Assembly: GCF_000761155.1 (NCBI RefSeq)
Contig: NZ_CP009533.1
Location: 2,914,001 to 2,978,000, forward strand
DNA: 64,000 nucleotides
Source: Pseudomonas rhizosphaerae
GTDB lineage: Bacteria > Pseudomonadota > Gammaproteobacteria > Pseudomonadales > Pseudomonadaceae
Direction of reading: 5' to 3'
The translations under genes and the position numbers were made by a program. Under the pieces are notes generated by a model that made no database searches, was not told the origin of the DNA, and saw only the letters and a program-made list of their open reading frames with translations. Position 1 is the stretch's first letter. Each line of letters starts with the position of its first letter. Positions 44,570 through 54,714 of the stretch are shown piece by piece.

Positions 44570-46486
44570 ATGAACGGCTGGTTCGGCAATATCAGCGTTA
44601 CCCGAAAACTTGCACTGGGCTTTGGCCTGGTGCTGATATTGACCGCGCTGTTGGCGCTGACCGGCTGGACCAGCTTGAGCAGTCTGATCCAGCGCAGCAA
44701 CTGGATGAGCGACATTTCCGAGCTCAACAACAGCCTGACCAAGCTGCGCATCGTGCGCCTGCAGTACATGCTGGCCAACGGTGACGACGCCTCGGCGCAG
44801 ACCGTGCAGAACCAGCTGGCCGCCTTCGAGGCACAGCAAAAGAAACTCATCGACGGTTTCAAGAGCCCGGAAAACCTGGAGCGCCTGAAGGCTCAGGCCG
44901 AACAGATCAGCGCCTACCAGAAATCGTTGAACCAGATGCGCGACGGCTACAAGGCCAGTAACACCGCGCGGCAGAACATGGCAGCCACGGCGACAGTGGC
45001 CTACGACCTGGTCGACCAGATCGACGCGGCCGTGCTTGCCCTGCCCGACAGCGAGCTGCGCTTCGACGAATACCAGGCCATCAACCGCGCTCGGCAGTTC
45101 ATCCAGCAGGTGCGCTACGACGTGCTGACCTATACCAGCAACGCCACCGACAAATCCGAGCAGGCCGCTTTTGTCCAGATGGACCGCGCCGTGACCGAGC
45201 TGCAACAGCTGGCTCCGCGCCTGCCTACCGAACAGGCTCGCCTGCAGCAACTCAACACGGCCCTGGCCAACTACCGCAACGCGGTTGCCAGCTTCAAGGC
45301 GTCGATCGCCCAGATCAATGGCGCGCGCGCCGAGATGACCGTGCAGGGTACGGAAATCGTGCGCCTGAGCGATGAGCTGTACAAGATCCAGATCGAACGC
45401 CGCGATGCGGAAAGCGCCGAGGCGCGCAGCTACCAGATCGGCGCGGCGTTGTTGGCATTGATCTTCGGCATCCTGGCCGCCTGGATCATCACCCGGCAGA
45501 TCACCCGTCCCCTGCAGCAGACCCTGGACGTGGTCGAGCGCATTGCCAGTGGCGACCTCAGCCACGACTTGCAGGTGACCCGCAAGGATGAGCTGGGCGT
45601 GCTGCAACAAGGTATCCAGCGCATGGGCACGACCCTGCGTGAGCTGATCGGTGGCATCCGCGACAGCGTCACCCAGATCGCCAGCGCCGCCGAGGAGCTG
45701 TCTGCCGTCACCGAGCAGACCAGTGCCGGGGTCAACAATCAAAAGGTCGAGACTGACCAGGTCGCGACCGCCATGCACGAGATGACCGCGACCGTTCAGG
45801 AAGTGGCGCGCAACGCCGAGCAGGCCTCGGTCGCCGCCACCACGGCCGACGAGGAAGCGCGCGAAGGCGACAAGGTCGTGGGCGAAGCGATTGCGCAGAT
45901 CGAGAAGCTGGCTGAAGAAGTTCGCCGCTCCACCGAAGCGATGAACGCGCTGCAGAAGGAAAGCGACAAGATCGGCAGCGTCATGGACGTGATCAAGGCC
46001 GTGGCCGAACAGACCAACCTGCTGGCGCTCAACGCGGCCATCGAGGCGGCCCGCGCAGGCGAAGCCGGACGTGGCTTTGCCGTGGTGGCCGATGAAGTTC
46101 GCGGACTGGCGCAGCGCACGCAGAAATCCACCGAGGAAATCGAAGGGCTGGTGGCCGGTTTGCAGATGGGCACGCAACAGGTCGCCAGCGTGATGCTCAG
46201 CAGCCGCGGCTTGACCGACAGCAGCGTCGAGCTGACGCGCCGCGCGGGCACGTCGCTGGAAAACATCACCCGTACGGTGTCCAGCATCCAGGCCATGAAC
46301 CAGCAGATCGCCGCAGCCGCCGAACAGCAGAGCTCGGTTGCCGAAGAAATCAGCCGCAGCATCATCAACGTGCGCGACGTGTCGGAACAGACCGCCTCGG
46401 CCAGCGAAGAAACCGCTGCCTCAAGCGTCGAACTAGCCCGCCTGGGCAATCAGTTGCAGATGATGGTCAGCCATTTCCGCGTTTGA
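44570..46486 (+). CDS. Methyl-accepting chemotaxis protein with HBM sensor domain (McpS-like)
   Basis: A 638-residue chemoreceptor. It has a first membrane helix ([20 protein letters not shown], about residues 14-33) and a long all-helical periplasmic domain of about 240 residues fitting the helical bimodular (HBM) type. A second membrane helix ([20 protein letters not shown]), a HAMP domain and a cytoplasmic signalling hairpin with tip [19 protein letters not shown] (480-498) follow. P. putida McpS, of almost the same length and a similar N-terminus, senses TCA-cycle acids by two bundles; similar ligands are likely but not proven. AGGAG lies eight bases upstream of the ATG. No C-terminal CheR-binding pentapeptide is seen. 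Confidence 0.92.
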   Translation: MNGWFGNISVTRKLALGFGLVLILTALLALTGWTSLSSLIQRSNWMSDISELNNSLTKLRIVRLQYMLANGDDASAQTVQNQLAAFEAQQKKLIDGFKSPENLERLKAQAEQISAYQKSLNQMRDGYKASNTARQNMAATATVAYDLVDQIDAAVLALPDSELRFDEYQAINRARQFIQQVRYDVLTYTSNATDKSEQAAFVQMDRAVTELQQLAPRLPTEQARLQQLNTALANYRNAVASFKASIAQINGARAEMTVQGTEIVRLSDELYKIQIERRDAESAEARSYQIGAALLALIFGILAAWIITRQITRPLQQTLDVVERIASGDLSHDLQVTRKDELGVLQQGIQRMGTTLRELIGGIRDSVTQIASAAEELSAVTEQTSAGVNNQKVETDQVATAMHEMTATVQEVARNAEQASVAATTADEEAREGDKVVGEAIAQIEKLAEEVRRSTEAMNALQKESDKIGSVMDVIKAVAEQTNLLALNAAIEAARAGEAGRGFAVVADEVRGLAQRTQKSTEEIEGLVAGLQMGTQQVASVMLSSRGLTDSSVELTRRAGTSLENITRTVSSIQAMNQQIAAAAEQQSSVAEEISRSIINVRDVSEQTASASEETAASSVELARLGNQLQMMVSHFRV

Positions 46487-46530
46487 GGCCCGAATCAGTT
46501 TGCGTGTGGTCTGATAGGCCGCAGGGGGCG

Positions 46531-46615
46531 TTCGCGGCCGATGACCGCTCCCACAGTGACATTCTCTATGGAGGGGTTCACTGCAATCCATGTGGGAGCG
46601 GTCATCGGCCGCGAA
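46531..46615. repeat. Inverted pair of REP elements
   Basis: Two exact 25-base reverse-complement arms (46531-46555 and 46591-46615) with a 35-base loop lie between the convergent chemoreceptor and lipoprotein genes. Each arm has the core GGCCGATGACCGCTCCCACA, a relative of the REPs at 1174 and 7899. Confidence 0.87.
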
Positions 46616-46662
46616 AAGCGCGCCGCGGTCTATCTGCGCCGCTACCCACGTCGGGTACTCGC

Positions 46663-48078
46663 TTACTCCACTTCCTTCAACACCCGCTCTTCATGGAAGA
46701 ACTCATTGGGGTCCACCCCGGCGCGAAAGAAATACCCGTAATCCTCCAGGTAATACAGCGTCTCGACTCGCTTGAGGCTGTCCTCCACGTGCGCGCACCG
46801 CAACTTCTTCGCCTGACCGCTCAGGCGGGCGTTGACCTGCGTGGCGGGCACTTGCTGTTCGACCCTGCAGTCGAACGCCTGGCGCGGCTTGCCGTACTCG
46901 CCCACCACGCTGTTGCTCATCTTGCCGTCGGTCACAAAGCCCAGCTGCGCGCCGACCGGCATGCTCTTCCAGTCGCCGCTGAAGGCAATGGCATTCAAGC
47001 CGATGTTATCCACCATCGGCGCCTCGCCGCTGTACACGGTTTGCTGGGCCAACGCGACCAGCCCACGAAAGCTCACCGCCTGCCCTTCGAAATTGCTGCC
47101 CTTTGTGCGCACCGCCAGCAGGCCCGACGCCTTGTCCTGGCTGAACGACTTTTCCTCGATGAACGGCGCACTCTGCCCCTTGAGATGAGCGGTGCCGGTT
47201 TCCACCGTTCGTTTCAGCACCTTTGCCGGTGCCGGCAGGTTCAACTGCTTGACCGCCGACAACGCCGGCGCCTGCACCCGGGGAAGGGCCAGCACCAACG
47301 GCGCCTTGGTCCGCGGTTTGAACGCCGGCAAGGCGGCCAGGCCCTCGGGCTTGCCGCAAGCCGCGTCGAACAACAGCCGGTAATCCGGATCGCTGCCCTT
47401 CACCGAATAAGTCTTGGGCTCGAAGAACACCCCGCCATCGGTCACGGTGTTGTGTTCGTCTAGGTCATACCCGGCCAGCAGGCTGAACGTCTGTTTGCCA
47501 CAGTCCAGGGCGTAGCGCTCACGCTTCTGTGCATAGGGCGCGTTGTGCGGCTGGTCGTGGCCGATGGTCGGCGAATCGTAGCCGGCCCAGAACTGCAACT
47601 GGCCGTCGATGGTGGACAGGCTGTTGCGGTCGATCATCACCCACTGTTCGTCGCCCTTGCCCTTGAGCACCCGCCAATCGGGCTGGGGTGTCGTGGCGCA
47701 GGCGCGCTGGAAGGCGGGGCTGGCATTGAGCACCTCCACCTGCGCGGCCGGAATCGGACGAGCCGGCGCGTACTTGCCATCGGGGCTGGCGAAATAGATG
47801 CGCTTCACCCCGTCCAGGTAGATCAGGCTGGCATTGGGGCTGGAACACGCCGCATCGACCTGCAGCAGAAAACCGAATGGCGACGTCTCGCTCTTGGGCT
47901 GCAACAGCATGAAGCTCAGGCGATCGCCGTTGCGCATCACGCTCTGCGGTACGAGCGGCTGCGACATCGCTTCCTTGAACATGTCTTTCGCCTGTTCGTT
48001 GCCCAGGCTGCCATCGGGCCCCTTGCTGGAACAACTGGCCAGCGTGACGGCGGCGGCAAGCAATGCGATGCGCTTCAT
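46663..48078 (-). CDS. Hypothetical lipoprotein
   Basis: A 471-residue exported protein with signal peptide MKRIALLAAAVTLASCSSKG. The lipobox is LASC with Cys16 as the lipid site; Ser at +2 suggests outer-membrane sorting. The rest is soluble, with several cysteines spread through the sequence (DAACSSP, RACATT, ALDCGK, DAACGKP, FDCRVE, LRCAHV) and no recognisable domain. GGAA lies seven bases before the ATG. It is convergent with the chemoreceptor and lies just downstream of a LysR gene on the same strand. I do not recognise the family and propose no function. Confidence 0.8.
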   Translation of the reverse strand: MKRIALLAAAVTLASCSSKGPDGSLGNEQAKDMFKEAMSQPLVPQSVMRNGDRLSFMLLQPKSETSPFGFLLQVDAACSSPNASLIYLDGVKRIYFASPDGKYAPARPIPAAQVEVLNASPAFQRACATTPQPDWRVLKGKGDEQWVMIDRNSLSTIDGQLQFWAGYDSPTIGHDQPHNAPYAQKRERYALDCGKQTFSLLAGYDLDEHNTVTDGGVFFEPKTYSVKGSDPDYRLLFDAACGKPEGLAALPAFKPRTKAPLVLALPRVQAPALSAVKQLNLPAPAKVLKRTVETGTAHLKGQSAPFIEEKSFSQDKASGLLAVRTKGSNFEGQAVSFRGLVALAQQTVYSGEAPMVDNIGLNAIAFSGDWKSMPVGAQLGFVTDGKMSNSVVGEYGKPRQAFDCRVEQQVPATQVNARLSGQAKKLRCAHVEDSLKRVETLYYLEDYGYFFRAGVDPNEFFHEERVLKEVE

Positions 48079-48154
48079 GATGAGTTCCGAGAGTGGCGAT
48101 CAGACGTCATGGTAAGCGGCGCATCGAAAGCGGTGCAATCCATCCGCGCTTGTC

Positions 48155-49063
48155 TCAGCAGGCGTAGGCCGCCAGCTTGTCCTGAATGAAGTCCAGAAAG
48201 CACTGAATCCGCAACGCCAACTGAGAGTTGCGGTAGTACACCGCATGGATCGGCTGTCGATAACCGCTGTTGGCCTCGGCCAGCACCACCTGCAAGCGGC
48301 CCTGGCGAATGTCTTCGTGGGTCATGAAATGCGACAGGCAGACGATCCCCTGTCCCTCCAGCGCCAGTTGCCGCAAGGTTTCGCCACTGGACGCCGCCAT
48401 GCGTGGCCGAATCTGCAATCGATCGCCCTCGGCATGGCGCAACGGCCAGTGGTTGAGGGTGTCGGTCTGGGTGAAGCCCAGCAGCACATGCTCGCTCAAG
48501 GCCTCGACGGTTTCGGGAACGCCGTAGCGTTCGAGATAGGCAGGGCTGGCCAGAATATTCAACGGGCTGCAACCCAGGGAGCGTGCGTGCAGGGTAGAGT
48601 CGGCCAATACACCGATGCGGATGGCGACATCGGTGCTGTGCTCGATCAGGTCGATGATCAGGTCGTCGCTGTTGAGCTCCAGCAGAATGTCCGGGTAGCG
48701 CTCGCGGAACTCCGCCACGTACGGCACGATCGCGTGCAGCATGAACGGTGACGCGGCATTGATGCGCAAACGCCCGGCCGGCGTCTGGTGACGCAGCGAC
48801 AAGCGCTCTTCCAGCTCGTCCATCCGCGCCAGGATGTCCTTGGCCTGCTCGAAGAAAAACCGCCCTTCCTCGGTCAGGTCCATGCGCCGCGTGGTGCGGT
48901 TGATCAGGGTGGTGTCCAGCTTGGCTTCAAGCTTGGACAGCGTGCGGCTGACCGCCGATGGCGTCTGGCCGAACTGCTCGGCGGCCGCGGAAATGGAGCC
49001 GCTCTGAATGACGGCGACGAAGACTTGCAGCTCATCGGATCGGGATTTCAACGCAGGCCTCAT
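48155..49063 (-). CDS. LysR-family transcriptional regulator
   Basis: A 302-residue LysR regulator. The N-terminal winged helix-turn-helix (SRSDELQVFVAVIQSGSISAAAEQFGQTPSAVSRTLSKLEAKL) is followed by the effector-binding domain (GRLRINAASPFMLHAIVPYVAEFRERYPDI...). The start is uncertain: ATG at 49063 gives the usual N-terminus, while a GTG at 49096 has an AGGGA site four bases upstream. It lies 57 bases downstream of mdaB on the same strand and probably shares a transcript with it. LysR genes next to mdaB-type reductases often control them, which is inferred here. Confidence 0.9.
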   Translation of the reverse strand: MRPALKSRSDELQVFVAVIQSGSISAAAEQFGQTPSAVSRTLSKLEAKLDTTLINRTTRRMDLTEEGRFFFEQAKDILARMDELEERLSLRHQTPAGRLRINAASPFMLHAIVPYVAEFRERYPDILLELNSDDLIIDLIEHSTDVAIRIGVLADSTLHARSLGCSPLNILASPAYLERYGVPETVEALSEHVLLGFTQTDTLNHWPLRHAEGDRLQIRPRMAASSGETLRQLALEGQGIVCLSHFMTHEDIRQGRLQVVLAEANSGYRQPIHAVYYRNSQLALRIQCFLDFIQDKLAAYAC

Positions 49064-49120
49064 CGGATGTACCCGGACGTGCGCAACATACACCAATCCC
49101 TGAGCCGAGCGAGCGTGCCG

Positions 49121-49702
49121 TCAGCCCAGCACCTTGGCCAGGTGCGCCTCATACCGCGCCACATCGTTGTCGATGTTGGGCATCTTCATCACATCGACGC
49201 TGAGAAAGGTCGGCAAGGCCGTCATGTCGAGGAACTCGTTGGCCTTGTGGAACGGGAAATACACCGCATCCACACCCTTGCCTTCGAAGAAGTCGGACGG
49301 GTCTTCGAAGGCCTGCTGCGGCGCATTCCAAGTGGCCGAGATCATGTACTGCTTGCCCTTGAGCAAGCCGCCGCTGCCGTACTTCTGCGACGCATCGGAA
49401 CGGGTCCGGCCGTCATTGGCATACAGGCTGCCATGGCCTTCGGTGAACACTTCGTCGATGTATTTTTTCACGGTCCACGGCGCGCCCATCCACCAGCCTG
49501 GCATCTGGTAGATGACCACGTCGGCCCACAGGTATTTCTGCACTTCTTCGGCGATGTCGTAGCCGCCGTCGATGAAGGTCTGCTTCACATCGAAGCCGGC
49601 GCGGTCCAGGTAGGCGACGGCTGCGTCGTGCAACGTCTGGTTGTAGCGACCGTCGGAATGGGCGAACTGCTTGCCGCCGTTGAGCAGGAGAATCTTTTTC
49701 AT
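49121..49702 (-). CDS. mdaB: NAD(P)H:quinone oxidoreductase MdaB-like
   Basis: A 193-residue flavodoxin-fold FAD enzyme that reduces quinones by two electrons, limiting redox cycling. It starts MKKILLLNGGKQFAHSDGRYNQTLH, the family phosphate-binding segment. It contains VVIYQMPGWWMGAPWTVKKYIDEVF (about 62-86) and the GSGGLLKGKQYMISATWNAP block near 112-128, all typical of MdaB. GAGG lies eight bases before the ATG at 49702. It is followed by a LysR gene on the same strand. Length and motifs are standard. Confidence 0.93.
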   Translation of the reverse strand: MKKILLLNGGKQFAHSDGRYNQTLHDAAVAYLDRAGFDVKQTFIDGGYDIAEEVQKYLWADVVIYQMPGWWMGAPWTVKKYIDEVFTEGHGSLYANDGRTRSDASQKYGSGGLLKGKQYMISATWNAPQQAFEDPSDFFEGKGVDAVYFPFHKANEFLDMTALPTFLSVDVMKMPNIDNDVARYEAHLAKVLG

Positions 49703-49886
49703 GAAAGTGGCCTCGTTGACTGTGCGAGTAATATCGATGGGCGCAGTCTAGAGGCCATGCTGGAACGGAGTAAGGTGGTAAGGCGCAAATGTCTCTTGCG
49801 CCAGAGTCACGAATCGCTGGTTATTGTTGCACTCGAGCTGGCACGGTTGAGACCGTGCGCTACAGGAAGCGCACGGTGGCAAAGCC

Positions 49887-51101
49887 TTACTCCTTGGTCA
49901 GGTCCACCAGGGGCGTCTGCCGCACCTCGGTCTGACGACCATCGCGAATCGTGTCGATGGTCTTCAGCGCCTTGTCCACGGCAGGTTTGTCCGCCAGCAA
50001 GCTGTAGCTGATGCTGAACTGCTTCTGCTGTTTGGGCTCGATGGTCGGCACCAGATTCAAGGGCCGCTGGTAACGGCGGTTATAGGAAAAACTGGTGCCC
50101 GGCTCCAGCCCCGTCACATACCCCTGACCTTGCGTATCGGTGTTCTTCCACAACGAAAACACCGGCAGCTGCTGGACATTGAACCCCACCGCCACGCCCA
50201 AGCTACCGGCCTTGTTGTGCAGCACGGTCAGGGTGTCGCCCTTGGCGTCGCCATAGGGCACCACGTTGTAGACGGTCTCGTCGTAGTCCTTGGTCGGCGC
50301 GCGATAGGCCTGCCAATCGCCCAGATCGCCCTTGGCCTTGTCGTTGAACGGTGAGACCTGTTTGACCGCTGCGGCGAACTGCGCGCCTTCCTCCAGGAAC
50401 GGCGTGCTGAAGTTGCTGTGATACAGCGCCTGGTATTCCTTGGGGTAGTCGCCGTTGTTGGTCAGGGTGTCGTTGAGCACGAAGCGCGCCGCGCCGGGTT
50501 CGGTCACCAGCTCGGTCTGTACGCTGAAGTCGACCTTCTTGAAGGCCTGCTCCTTCAGCTCGCCACGCACGTGAATCGCATAGGGCGGCGCCTCGTCGAT
50601 GTGCACCGTGACCTTGCTGGCCGGAATGTTCGCAGCACGACCATGCAAGGTCAGCAACTCGCCGTTGTCCATGCCGGGGTGACCGACCCATTCGTAGCCG
50701 CAGCGGGTGACCAGCTCGTTGAACCCCTCAAGCCAGCCGAGACCACCGCGGCCGTTGAGCTCGATGAAGGCCGGATTGACCACCTCTTTCACTGGCGAAT
50801 CCCAGCCCATGCGCGCATCGCCGACCTGGGCGTGCAGCACGTTCATGCCACGCGTAGGCACCAGCGTCAGCTTCATGGTGCCGTTATCAATATCGATCAG
50901 GCTCACACCTTCCTGACGGCCGCCATGCAGGGTTCGCATGGTGATGGAGAACGGCTTGTCGACCTTGACGCCCAACTGCTCGCTGGTAATGCGCTGGTTC
51001 TGCGCGGGCTTGTCGGTGTCCAGCAGCACGAAGTCCCACGCCAGGGCGTGGCTGCTGAGGGTGAAGGCGGAAACGGCACAGGCGAGGGGAAGCAGTTTCA
51101 T
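49887..51101 (-). CDS. Periplasmic DUF4432 protein, galactose-mutarotase-like
   Basis: A 404-residue protein with a signal peptide (MKLLPLACAVSAFTLSSHALA) and the DUF4432 fold, a beta-sandwich related to aldose 1-epimerases. Typical segments are NGTMKLTLVPTRGMNVLHAQVGDARMGWDSPVKEVV (about 70-106), GFNELVTRCGYEWVGHPG and LTLHGRAANIPAS. The His of LHGR and the Glu in GLEPGTSF are candidates for sugar binding or catalysis. Members are presumed to act on carbohydrates, but the reaction is not established. It is a single gene with no close partners: mdaB lies downstream, mmsB upstream. Confidence 0.86.
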   Translation of the reverse strand: MKLLPLACAVSAFTLSSHALAWDFVLLDTDKPAQNQRITSEQLGVKVDKPFSITMRTLHGGRQEGVSLIDIDNGTMKLTLVPTRGMNVLHAQVGDARMGWDSPVKEVVNPAFIELNGRGGLGWLEGFNELVTRCGYEWVGHPGMDNGELLTLHGRAANIPASKVTVHIDEAPPYAIHVRGELKEQAFKKVDFSVQTELVTEPGAARFVLNDTLTNNGDYPKEYQALYHSNFSTPFLEEGAQFAAAVKQVSPFNDKAKGDLGDWQAYRAPTKDYDETVYNVVPYGDAKGDTLTVLHNKAGSLGVAVGFNVQQLPVFSLWKNTDTQGQGYVTGLEPGTSFSYNRRYQRPLNLVPTIEPKQQKQFSISYSLLADKPAVDKALKTIDTIRDGRQTEVRQTPLVDLTKE

Positions 51102-51192
51102 GGGAGTGGCCCTTTCTTGGAGTTATGAGGCAGATCAGTGAAACGTTTCAGCTGTTGAGTCTAGTCTGCCTGCGTCCATTTGGAAATCCACC

Positions 51193-51217
51193 TGTAGCAG
51201 CGGCGCGAGCCGCGTCC
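51193..51217. repeat. REP palindrome (TGTAGCAGCGGCG family)
   Basis: Single copy with core TGTAGCAGCGGCGCGAGCCG, lying between the DUF4432 gene and mmsB. It belongs to the family of the 42414-42652 array. Confidence 0.8.
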
Positions 51218-51259
51218 GCTGCTTGAAACATCTTTCCCCTACTACCTCCAGGCAACTGG

Positions 51260-52150
51260 TTACTCCATGGGACGCTGGTACGCCTTGACGATCGCCGAGA
51301 AATCCAGCCCGCCCTCCCCGCGCAGACTCATCGCCTGATACAACTGCTGCGCCACCGCCCCCAGGATCACCGGCTGGCGGGCCTGCTTCGCCGCCTCGGT
51401 CGCCAGCCCCAGATCCTTGAGCATCAAGTCAGCGCCGAACCCGCCGCTGTAGCCCCGTGAAGCCGGTGCGGTTTCCACCACCCCCGGCCAGGGGTTGTAG
51501 GTGTCCGAACTCCAGCAGCGCCCGGTAGAACTGTTGATGATTCCGGCCAGCACTTGCGTATCGATGCCCAGCGCATTGCCCAGGGCCATCGCCTCCGACA
51601 CCCCGACCATGGAAATCCCCAGCAGCAGGTTGTTGCAGATCTTGGCGATCTGCCCGGTGCCGACCTCGCCACAGTGAACGATGTTGCGCCCCATCTGCGC
51701 CAGCACTGGCTGCAACTGGCCGAACAGTTCGGCCGATGCGCCGACCATGAACGTCAGGGTGCCCGCCTGGGCGCCGCCAGTGCCACCGGATACCGGCGCA
51801 TCGGCCAGGTCGACACCCTGCTTGGCCGCTGCCGCGGCGATGTCGCGCGCAGTTTGCGGATCGATGGTGCTGCAATCCACGGCCGGCGTACCTGAGCGAA
51901 TCCCCGCCAGCACGCCTTCCTCGCCTAGATAGACGCTGCGCACATGCGCCGCTGCCGGCAGCATGGTAATCACCAACTCGCCCTGCGCAGCGGCATCCTT
52001 GGGCGATGCGCTGATATGCCCGCCCAGCTGCGCCAGTTCGGCAAGCACAGCCTGGTTGAGATCGAACAGGTGCAACGTATGGCCGGCCTTGAGCAGGTTG
52101 CGCGCCATGGGTGCGCCCATGTTGCCCAGGCCAATGAAAGCAATGTTCAT
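51260..52150 (-). CDS. mmsB: 3-hydroxyisobutyrate dehydrogenase
   Basis: NAD+-dependent dehydrogenase of valine catabolism, oxidising 3-hydroxyisobutyrate to methylmalonate semialdehyde. The 296-residue protein starts MNIAFIGLGNMGAPMARNLL, the dinucleotide-binding GxGxxG. It has the substrate loop DAPVSGGTGGAQAGTLTFMVG near residue 117 and the catalytic Lys in GQIAKICNNLLLG near 168-180. The start lies ten bases after the mmsA stop, so the two genes form an operon and the product of MmsB is the substrate of MmsA. Confidence 0.96.
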   Translation of the reverse strand: MNIAFIGLGNMGAPMARNLLKAGHTLHLFDLNQAVLAELAQLGGHISASPKDAAAQGELVITMLPAAAHVRSVYLGEEGVLAGIRSGTPAVDCSTIDPQTARDIAAAAAKQGVDLADAPVSGGTGGAQAGTLTFMVGASAELFGQLQPVLAQMGRNIVHCGEVGTGQIAKICNNLLLGISMVGVSEAMALGNALGIDTQVLAGIINSSTGRCWSSDTYNPWPGVVETAPASRGYSGGFGADLMLKDLGLATEAAKQARQPVILGAVAQQLYQAMSLRGEGGLDFSAIVKAYQRPME

Positions 52151-52160
52151 GGCGGTGCTC

Positions 52161-53687
52161 CTACTTCAGGTTGATGGTGGTGTTGACGCCATCGTTCACG
52201 CTGTCGTCATCGAACCAGCGCGCCGTGACCGTCTTGGTCTGGGTATAGAACTGCACCACCTGCTTGCCGTAGGGCCCCAGGTCGCCGAGTTTGGAACCGC
52301 GCGATCCGGTGAAGCTGAACGAAGGCACCGGCACGGGAATCGGGATATTGATACCCACCTGGCCCACGTCGATCTCGCTCTGGAACTTGCGCGCCGCCGC
52401 ACCGCTCTGGGTGAAAAGCCCCACACCGTTACCGAACGGATTGGCGTTGACCAGGGCGATGGCGTCATCGAGGGTGTCGACTTCCAGCGTGATCAGCACC
52501 GGCCCGAAAATCTCCTGGGTGTAGATCTGCATGTCCGTGGTGACACCGCTGAACAAGGTCGGACCCACGAAGTTGCCTTGCTCGTAACCGGGCACCTGCA
52601 CGCCGCGGCCATCGAGTTCCAGCTTGGCGCCCTCTTGCACACCGCTGTCGATCAAGCCGGTGACACGCTCCAGCGCACGACGGGAAATCACCGGCCCCAC
52701 GTCAGTGCCCGGCTCACTGCCCGCGTTGACCTTGAGCTTCTGCGCCAACGCCTTCAAATCCGGAATCCACTCACGCGACTTGCCCACCAGTACGGCCACC
52801 GAAGTCGCCATGCAGCGCTGCCCGGCTGCACCGAACGCAGCACCGACCAAAGCGTTGAGGGTTTGCTCGCGATTGGCGTCCGGCAGTACCACCGCGTGGT
52901 TCTTGGCGCCCATCATCGACTGCACGCGTTTGCCGTGCTTGCCCGCCAGGTCATACACATGGGTACCGACCGCGGTCGAACCGACGAACGACACCGCCTT
53001 GATATCGGTGTGGGTGCACAATGCATCCACCACTTCCTTGCCGCCGTGCACCACGTTCAGCACCCCCGGCGGCACGCCGGCCTCCAGTGCCAGCTCTACC
53101 AGCTGGACCGTGGACAGCGGGTCCTGCTCGGACGGCTTGAGCACGAAGGTATTGCCGCAAACGATGGCCATGGGGAACATCCACAGCGGAATCATCGCCG
53201 GGAAGTTGAACGGGGTAATCCCGGCACAGACGCCGATGGGCTGACGCAAGGTGTAGGTGTCGACGCCGCCAGCGACGTTCTCGGCGAACTCGCCCATCTG
53301 CAGGCTGCCGATCGAGCAGGCGTGCTCGACCACTTCCAGACCGCGGAAGATATCGCCTTCGGCGTCGGCAATGGTCTTGCCTTGCTCGGCGCTCAAGGTC
53401 TGCGCGATACGCTTGGAATGTTCCCGAATCAATGCCTGCAACTTGAGCATGATGCGCATGCGTGCGCCCAGCGGCGTCAGTCGCCAGGTCTTGAATGCCC
53501 GCTGCGCGGCGGCTACCGCAGCATCGACTTCATCGGTCGTGGCGAAGGGCACACGCGCCAGCACTTGCTGGGTGGCCGGGTTTACGATATCGCGCCATTC
53601 CTGAGTGGTCGATGCGACCCATTGGCCATCGATCAGCAGTTTCACATCGTCGAGCTTGCTGGCATTCGGTTGAACGGACACGTTCAT
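52161..53687 (-). CDS. mmsA: Methylmalonate-semialdehyde dehydrogenase (CoA-acylating)
   Basis: Converts methylmalonate semialdehyde to propionyl-CoA in valine (and thymine) breakdown. The 508-residue protein has the catalytic Cys292 (AAGQRCMATSV). It lacks the general-base Glu of hydrolytic aldehyde dehydrogenases: the aligned block MMGAKNHAVV has Asn263, the hallmark of the CoA-dependent family. The start at 53687 follows GGAGGT; in-frame upstream sequence crosses into the divergent regulator and is rejected. First gene of mmsAB and divergent from a LysR gene that probably regulates it. Confidence 0.97.
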   Translation of the reverse strand: MNVSVQPNASKLDDVKLLIDGQWVASTTQEWRDIVNPATQQVLARVPFATTDEVDAAVAAAQRAFKTWRLTPLGARMRIMLKLQALIREHSKRIAQTLSAEQGKTIADAEGDIFRGLEVVEHACSIGSLQMGEFAENVAGGVDTYTLRQPIGVCAGITPFNFPAMIPLWMFPMAIVCGNTFVLKPSEQDPLSTVQLVELALEAGVPPGVLNVVHGGKEVVDALCTHTDIKAVSFVGSTAVGTHVYDLAGKHGKRVQSMMGAKNHAVVLPDANREQTLNALVGAAFGAAGQRCMATSVAVLVGKSREWIPDLKALAQKLKVNAGSEPGTDVGPVISRRALERVTGLIDSGVQEGAKLELDGRGVQVPGYEQGNFVGPTLFSGVTTDMQIYTQEIFGPVLITLEVDTLDDAIALVNANPFGNGVGLFTQSGAAARKFQSEIDVGQVGINIPIPVPVPSFSFTGSRGSKLGDLGPYGKQVVQFYTQTKTVTARWFDDDSVNDGVNTTINLK

Positions 53688-53735
53688 GGATGACCTCCGC
53701 GTATTTATTGTTGTGGCGAGATGGTTCTGCGGTGG

Positions 53736-53765
53736 AGTATAGAGGCTGCAAACATCTAACAAGAA
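53736..53765 (-). promoter_or_regulatory. Candidate mmsA promoter
   Basis: On the minus strand TTCTTG (53760-53765), an 18-base spacer and TATACT (53736-53741), about 45 bases before the mmsA start in the 100-base gap shared with the divergent LysR gene. Confidence 0.4.
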
Positions 53766-53787
53766 CCCACAATAAAGCCGGTCCAAC

Positions 53788-54714
53788 ATGCAAAAAGACC
53801 TTAGCAGCCTGAACTGGGACGACCTCAAGTTCTTCCTCGAAGTGGCCCGCACCCGCAAGGCCAGCATTGCAGCCAAGCGCCTGGGCGTGGACTACACCAC
53901 CGTCTCGCGACGCATCGGCTCGCTGGAAAACGCGCTGGGTACCCTGCTGTTCGAAAAATCACGGACCACCGGCTTCGTCCTCACCGCCGAAGGGCAGCGC
54001 CTGCTCGCGTCGGCCGAATCCATGGAAAGCACCCTGCACATGGCCTGCGAGCAGGTGTCCGGCTCCGGCGTGGCACTGTCCGGGCATATCCGCATGGGCT
54101 GCACCGAAGGCTTCGGCAGCTTCTTCATCACCCCGCAACTGAGCCACTTCGTCGACACCTACCCGGCGATCTCGGTCGACATCCTGCCGCTGCCACACTT
54201 CATCAGCCTCTCCAAGCGCGAAGCCGATATCGTCATCGCGCTCGAACGCCCCGAACACGGCCCCTACGTCTGCTGCAAGCTCTGCGATTACCGACTGAAA
54301 CTGTATGCCACACGCACCTACTTGGATCGCCACCCGCCCATCGACAGCAGCGCCCAACTCAGCGGCCACCGCTTCATCAGCTACGTCGACGACCTGGCAT
54401 TCAGCTCCGAGCTGCTCTACCTGAGCAAACTGCTGCCCAACGTCAACGCCGGCCTGCGCAGCACCAGCGTGATCGCCCAGTACACCGCGGCGCTCCAGGG
54501 GCATGGCCTGGTCATCCTGCCCTGCTTCCTGGCCGCCCAGGACGAACGCCTGGTCGAAGTTCTGCCCCAGGAGGTCGACATCACCCGGCAGTTCTGGATG
54601 TACTGCCGCGAGGACCTGCGCAAGCTAAAACGGATTACGCTGTTGTGGGATTACATCCGCAACGTCACCGACCGCAACGCACCGCTATTGATGGGCACCC
54701 CCGCCCCCCTGTAG
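53788..54714 (+). CDS. LysR-family regulator, probable activator of mmsAB
   Basis: A 308-residue LysR protein. The N-terminal helix-turn-helix is LNWDDLKFFLEVARTRKASIAAKRLGVDYTTVSRRIGSLENALG (about 8-51). The effector domain begins near residue 95 (LSGHIRMGCTEGFGSFFITPQLSHFVDTYPAISVDI). It is divergent from mmsA with 100 bases between, the classical arrangement of a LysR gene and its target. The mmsAB regulator MmsR of P. aeruginosa is of AraC type, so I give no symbol. Its TAG stop codon lies inside a REP element (54710-54734), which may have redefined the C-terminus. Confidence 0.91.
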   Translation: MQKDLSSLNWDDLKFFLEVARTRKASIAAKRLGVDYTTVSRRIGSLENALGTLLFEKSRTTGFVLTAEGQRLLASAESMESTLHMACEQVSGSGVALSGHIRMGCTEGFGSFFITPQLSHFVDTYPAISVDILPLPHFISLSKREADIVIALERPEHGPYVCCKLCDYRLKLYATRTYLDRHPPIDSSAQLSGHRFISYVDDLAFSSELLYLSKLLPNVNAGLRSTSVIAQYTAALQGHGLVILPCFLAAQDERLVEVLPQEVDITRQFWMYCREDLRKLKRITLLWDYIRNVTDRNAPLLMGTPAPL